64,000 nucleotides of DNA from an uncultured Granulosicoccus sp. (GTDB lineage Bacteria > Pseudomonadota > Gammaproteobacteria > Granulosicoccales > Granulosicoccaceae), in NCBI GenBank assembly GCA_947492525.1, contig CANLNQ010000014.1, positions 124,001 to 188,000 of the forward strand. Reading direction: 5' to 3'. Under the pieces are notes generated by a model. The model did not search any database. It saw nothing but the letters and a program-made list of their open reading frames with translations, and had not been told where the DNA came from. Below are positions 60,689 through 64,000 of this stretch, piece after piece; the first letter of the stretch is position 1, and every line of letters begins with the position of its first letter. The position numbers and the translations under genes are program-made.

Positions 60689-61084
60689 TGTCTTGATAAA
60701 ATTCCCGCTTTCTGTCTCCAAGTGTGCGTTGGAAGTTAGGTTGAATACAGGTTACATGTCCAGCAAATAATTGATCATGCCAAATCCAGAACGATGCAGG
60801 AGCAGAAGCATTTAGAAGACGAGGCTGCTCTATCCGGCCTGGCAGTAACCTCAATTCCTGAATGCTCTCTACGCTACTTCAACGGTAGCATTCTCTTGCT
60901 TGGAACGAATTTTTCGGTATAGATAATAAATACTGGTCTGGTTGTCAATATGGTGGTTAACACGTCTAACTCAGTGCTTGATATTCCTTACTGATAAATA
61001 GAAAAAGCAGCCGATTGCCAAGGCGCATCTATCAAGTAGTGTCTGTAAATCTAGTCTATTCGTGTTTTAAACGATGCGATTCGA
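60689..61084. other. AT-rich intergenic region before the truncated ADH
   Basis: About 396 bases with no recognisable gene. The second half, near 60900-61010, is clearly richer in A and T than its neighbours. It separates the Excalibur lipoprotein promoter from the abrupt start of alcohol-dehydrogenase homology. It looks like foreign or rearranged DNA. Confidence 0.6.
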
Positions 61085-61366
61085 ATGGTACGCCGCGGGG
61101 GCAAGGTGGTGTTGGTGGGAATGATCGCCTCACAGTCATGCGCGGTACCGTTCAATCAGATGACGACGCGGGAAATCGACTTGATTTCCACATTCCGGCA
61201 GAATGGTGTTTTCGCTTGTTCAGCGCAAATGCTCGTCAGTGGTGCCGTTGATCCGCGTCCTATCCTGACCGGTGCGTTCGAGCTGGCGGATGTGCAGGCC
61301 GCCTTCAGCGCATCATTCGATTCCGAACGGCGTCTGAAGGTGTTGTTGAACGGTCCAGCAGGGTAG
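61085..61366 (+). pseudogene. C-terminal fragment of a zinc-type alcohol/polyol dehydrogenase
   Basis: The frame RRGGKVVLVGMI, VPFNQMTTREIDLISTFRQNGVF and DPRPILTGAFELADVQAAF with RRLKVLLN is the end of a medium-chain dehydrogenase (sorbitol/L-idonate type). Only about 93 of the usual 340 residues remain; the zinc and NAD-binding parts are missing and homology starts without a ribosome site. The natural stop is kept. A truncated remnant. Confidence 0.8.
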
Positions 61367-61386
61367 AGACACCATGTCGTAACGCA

Positions 61387-61618
61387 TCACCTCACCGGTT
61401 TTGGTGTGTAGTTGCTGTTCATAGCTGCCTGCACATGTATCGATTTTGCCCGTATTGCATTCGTAGTGCTGCGCCTTGCACATGGCATCGGCCTCTGCGT
61501 CCAGCATGGCATTGAGCGTTTCTTCCATCCTGCTCCTGACCAGGTTGTCCATATGATTTCTCGCTCGGCTGTCATCAATGCTAATGACATTCTTCAGCAC
61601 TTTGATATCCTGACTCAT
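61387..61618 (-). mobile_element. IS256-family transposase N-terminal fragment
   Basis: The leftward frame contains SIDDSRARNHMDNLVRSRMEETLNAMLDAEADAMC followed by the GSYEQQLHTKTGEV segment, matching the N-terminal part of IS256-family (mutator-type) transposases. Homology stops near 61387 and the DDE catalytic part is absent, so it cannot transpose. No complete terminal inverted repeats were found. It abuts the truncated dehydrogenase, which suggests that an IS256 element was involved in the local deletion. Confidence 0.8.
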
Positions 61619-61630
61619 GGTGGTGGTTCT

Positions 61631-61676
61631 TCAGGTCAATGAGATGAAGCTTGGTAACTAAATCTCATCAACCTGA
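61631..61676. repeat. Inverted repeat upstream of the IS256 fragment
   Basis: TCAGGTCAATGAGAT (61631-61645) and ATCTCATCAACCTGA (61662-61676) pair over 13 of 15 positions around a 16-base loop. It lies just before the transposase start and could be part of the element's end or an attenuator. No T-run follows. Confidence 0.55.
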
Positions 61677-61737
61677 GGCCACCGCCTCAAAAGTACGAAA
61701 CCTATCGTACGCTACCCCCCAGGCCAGATGTTAACTG

Positions 61738-62403
61738 CTAAGCCATAGGCCAGACAGACTGCAACTTCTCACCAGCCAACAAGCGCTCCCGCGCCTGATG
61801 CTCATTGTCCCCCAGACTGTCAGCCGCATCAGCCACAGCCTTGACATGTTCCTTGGCGATAACAACCACACCATCGATATCACCGAAGATAATATCGCCA
61901 GGGTTGACGGTCACCTTGCCTAACGTAAGCGGCACCTGAGAATACTTCGGCTCTTTCTTCCCAGTGACCCCAACCGGGCTAGGGTGCGTACCAAACAAAG
62001 GATAGCCAAGGCTGCGCACCTGAGCCAAGTCACGCACAGTGCTGTTGACCACCGTAGCCTGCAGCCCTCGAACCTTGGCACCGGTAGACATCAGCTCTCC
62101 ACTGCAAGCGCCATCCGCACAGGACGCATCCACGACCATCACGCCGCCTTCAGGCGCGTTGTCGATAGCGTTGTGGTAAACATCCTGTGGCTCGCCCTTG
62201 CGATCACTGCATTCAAACAGCACGGTGACAGCGGGGCCGCAGATGACGGCGCCGGCTTCAAGATGCCCTTGTAGAGAGATGCCTTCCAGATAGCCCCACA
62301 GGCCAAGCGATTCCATGCTGTCGTGGATGTCCCCGGAGTACCACTTCTGCAGTCGCTTGATCGAGTCCCAGTCGGTGTCGGTGTAATCGAATTTATTAGT
62401 CAT
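61738..62403 (-). CDS. RraA-like aldolase family protein
   Basis: A 221-residue protein of the RraA/HMG-CHA aldolase fold. The conserved parts are GDIHDSMESLG near the N-terminus, AVICGPAVTVLF, NSTVRDLAQVRSLGYPLFGTHPSPVG, and GDIIFGDIDGVVVIAKE, which hold the Arg-Asp metal/substrate site of the 4-hydroxy-4-methyl-2-oxoglutarate aldolases. It would cleave a hydroxy-2-oxo acid to pyruvate. The ATG at 62403 overlaps the regulator stop by eight bases. Confidence 0.85.
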   Translation of the reverse strand: MTNKFDYTDTDWDSIKRLQKWYSGDIHDSMESLGLWGYLEGISLQGHLEAGAVICGPAVTVLFECSDRKGEPQDVYHNAIDNAPEGGVMVVDASCADGACSGELMSTGAKVRGLQATVVNSTVRDLAQVRSLGYPLFGTHPSPVGVTGKKEPKYSQVPLTLGKVTVNPGDIIFGDIDGVVVIAKEHVKAVADAADSLGDNEHQARERLLAGEKLQSVWPMA

Positions 62404-63127
62404 CGGTGTTGCCAGTGGTGTCTGATTTCTGAAGGGCGGCCAGCAGGTAGCCGCTGCTATTGTCAATATGAGCTTTCATCGTGCGTCGGGAGACAAGCTT
62501 GTCGCGGCTGACGATGGCGTCGAATATCTCGGTATGTTCCCGGCAGGCCACGGTCAGGGTCTTCTTGGGTACCCGGCTGGATACCTTGATGACCTCCGTA
62601 ATCAGGCCGTACAGATTGTTGTAGAGCAGATAGAGAATGTCATTACCGGTGGCCTTCACCAGCTCCCGGTGGAATTCGGCGTCCGCAGTCGTGAAGTCGG
62701 CGAAGCTCTTTTTCTTCGCGCAGTCGTTCATTCGGGCCAGTGCATCCTCGATGCCTTGCAGGTCTCGCTCTTCCAGTGTGCACAGGGTGCTGGCGGCTTC
62801 CACTTCAATCATGCGTCGCACGTCCATCAGCTGGAAGAACGCATCCGGATCGCTGGACAGGTGCTGCCGTACGGTAGTGGACAGGGCCCCCAGGAAATTC
62901 TCCACATCCGAGCGAACCACCAGGGTCCGCTCTCCGTGCCGGCGCTGCACCAGGCCCTTGATCTCGAGAATCTGTATGCCTTCTCTGACCGAGCGCGTGC
63001 TGATACCGTACTCGCGGGCAATCTCGCCTTCAGCCGGCAGTCGGTCACCGATGTTGATTTCACCGGAGAGAATGCGCGACTCCAGATCTTCCGCCAGAGT
63101 GATGTGCAGTTTGGGCCGTGTTTGCAT
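62396..63127 (-). CDS. GntR-family FCD transcriptional regulator
   Basis: A 243-residue regulator. The wHTH is near residues 10-75 (TLAEDLESRILSGEINIGDRLPAEGEIAREYGIS, STRSVREGIQIL, GERTLVVR) and the FCD sensor follows with MDVRRMIEVEAAS, DAEFHRELVKATGN and REHTEIFDAI carrying its metal-ligand histidines. Starting at the ATG at 63127; a GTG at 63148 inside the SDR stop would add seven residues. Between an SDR and an aldolase, it likely controls this small catabolic operon. Confidence 0.87.
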   Translation of the reverse strand: MQTRPKLHITLAEDLESRILSGEINIGDRLPAEGEIAREYGISTRSVREGIQILEIKGLVQRRHGERTLVVRSDVENFLGALSTTVRQHLSSDPDAFFQLMDVRRMIEVEAASTLCTLEERDLQGIEDALARMNDCAKKKSFADFTTADAEFHRELVKATGNDILYLLYNNLYGLITEVIKVSSRVPKKTLTVACREHTEIFDAIVSRDKLVSRRTMKAHIDNSSGYLLAALQKSDTTGNTDD

Positions 63128-63144
63128 GATTGTTTCGGGTTTTC

Positions 63145-63963
63145 TCACCAGGCGGTAAAGCCGCCATCGACGACGACATTGGAGCCTGTCATATAGGAGG
63201 AGGCATCCGACGCCAGGAACTGGACAACGCCATTGTATTCGTCCAGCTCGGCCTGTCTGGCCATGGGCACGCGTTCGAGGAAGGCATCAATGAATTCCTT
63301 GTCGAAGCTGGCGGTCTTCACACCACCAAAGGAGATGAGGTTGGTGCGCACCTTCTTCGGTGCCCAGTAGGTGGCCAGATACCGAGTCAGGTTGATTAAA
63401 GCAGACTTTGAGGCCGCATACGACACCGCCTTGATGAACGGCACACCGTCGCGTTCTTCGCGGTAGGCATACAGTGCCTGGTTGGGTGATACCAGACCAT
63501 AGATGGAGCCGATGTTGATGATGGAGCCTGCCTGCGCCTTGGCCATCTCGGTACCCACCACCTGGCTGGTCAGCATGACGCCGGTGAGGTTGGTGTCGAT
63601 GATCTCGTCCCAGTACTTTTGCGGGTAGTCTTCGAACGGCGCATTCTGCTCGGCAGAGCCATCGGGTTTGGAATCGATACCGGCATTGTTGACCAGTATC
63701 TGTGGCGCACCCCAATCGGACATCAGCTGCGCGGTAGCCGCCTGCAGTTGTTCCTTGTCGGTGACGCTGGCTTCATACACCCGAATCCTGTCGCCCAGCC
63801 CGGGGAATTTCTCCTCTATCTGTTCCTGTGAGAAGGGGCGGCGGCTGTAGATGGCCACTCGGGCACCGGCCTCCGCCAGGGATTTGCTGAACTGTGTGCC
63901 CAGCTGACCCAGTCCACCGGTGACCACGGCTGTCTTGCCTTCTACACTGAATACATTACTCAT
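63145..63963 (-). CDS. SDR family oxidoreductase
   Basis: A 272-residue classical short-chain dehydrogenase. The coenzyme motif is TGGLGQLG near residues 15-22, then NNAG near 90, the catalytic Ser in IINIGS, the YAASK Tyr/Lys pair near 181-185 and the closing VVVDGGFTAW. It probably oxidises a sugar-acid or other hydroxy acid feeding the aldolase downstream. The ATG at 63963 follows AGGAAGAGA. It leads the visible operon, but an upstream gene beyond the right edge cannot be excluded. Confidence 0.9.
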   Translation of the reverse strand: MSNVFSVEGKTAVVTGGLGQLGTQFSKSLAEAGARVAIYSRRPFSQEQIEEKFPGLGDRIRVYEASVTDKEQLQAATAQLMSDWGAPQILVNNAGIDSKPDGSAEQNAPFEDYPQKYWDEIIDTNLTGVMLTSQVVGTEMAKAQAGSIINIGSIYGLVSPNQALYAYREERDGVPFIKAVSYAASKSALINLTRYLATYWAPKKVRTNLISFGGVKTASFDKEFIDAFLERVPMARQAELDEYNGVVQFLASDASSYMTGSNVVVDGGFTAW

Positions 63964-64000
63964 TGATTCTCTTCCTGTTGTCTCGATTCAAATAGGGTTG

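Overview
The window looks like chromosomal DNA of a free-living, probably marine proteobacterium with base composition in the upper fifties % GC (judged by eye). House-keeping type genes (yceH, the prkA-yeaH-spoVR stress operon, a DUF3034 / truncated-hemoglobin pair, DUF3565, marC) point to a gammaproteobacterium. Many of the catabolic operons (homogentisate with a TRAP transporter, urate, carnitine) have the layout often seen in marine Rhodobacterales. A large-genome marine gammaproteobacterium of the Granulosicoccus kind would fit, but this is an inference and not a demonstrated identity. No rRNA, tRNA, CRISPR array or phage was seen.

Layout. (1) 1-9528: an aromatic-acid regulon. The leftward operon hmgA-fahA-MBL protein-FAD monooxygenase-DUF2783-maiA turns homogentisate into fumarate and acetoacetate. 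A divergent MarR regulator and a rightward TRAP transporter follow. Three copies of one palindrome, GTTGCA-NN-TGCAAC, tie them together, and two of these lie exactly in the -35/-10 spacers. (2) 9697-26338: a mixed chromosomal stretch: aldehyde dehydrogenase coupled to a GST, SDR, LysE remnant, Mn pyrophosphatase, two blocks of heptanucleotide repeats, YceH, a hybrid sensor kinase, PHB-depolymerase-like esterase, several membrane proteins, a lipoprotein truncated hemoglobin, MFS, RibD-like reductase and MarC. (3) 26414-31291: urate to ureidoglycolate genes (UraD-PuuE fusion, HIU hydrolase, membrane urate hydroxylase, ureidoglycine aminohydrolase) with a GntR/FCD regulator and two matching TTGT-NN-ACAA operators. 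(4) 31331-36030: the prkA-yeaH-spoVR operon.

(5) 36551-50656: two complete ABC importer operons, each tightly fused to unassigned catabolic enzymes. The first is a polyamine-type importer with a cysteine hydrolase, an HRI1-like protein and a divergent Fe(II)/2-oxoglutarate oxygenase. The second is an NMT1/THI5-type importer with a cytosine-deaminase-like amidohydrolase, FAD oxidase, quinone-reductase-like flavoprotein, creatininase-family hydrolase and a divergent RidA. The second operon is the best candidate in the window for an undescribed pathway, probably for a nitrogen heterocycle or lactam. (6) 50998-59739: a CYP152 peroxygenase, then a five-gene translationally coupled operon for gamma-butyrobetaine/carnitine to glycine betaine with its GlxA/CdhR-type regulator. 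(7) 59740-61737: a decayed zone: a degraded copy of the CYP152 3' end, an Excalibur lipoprotein, a 5'-truncated alcohol dehydrogenase and an IS256 transposase fragment. (8) 61738-63963: an SDR-FCD regulator-RraA-like aldolase operon that continues past the right edge.
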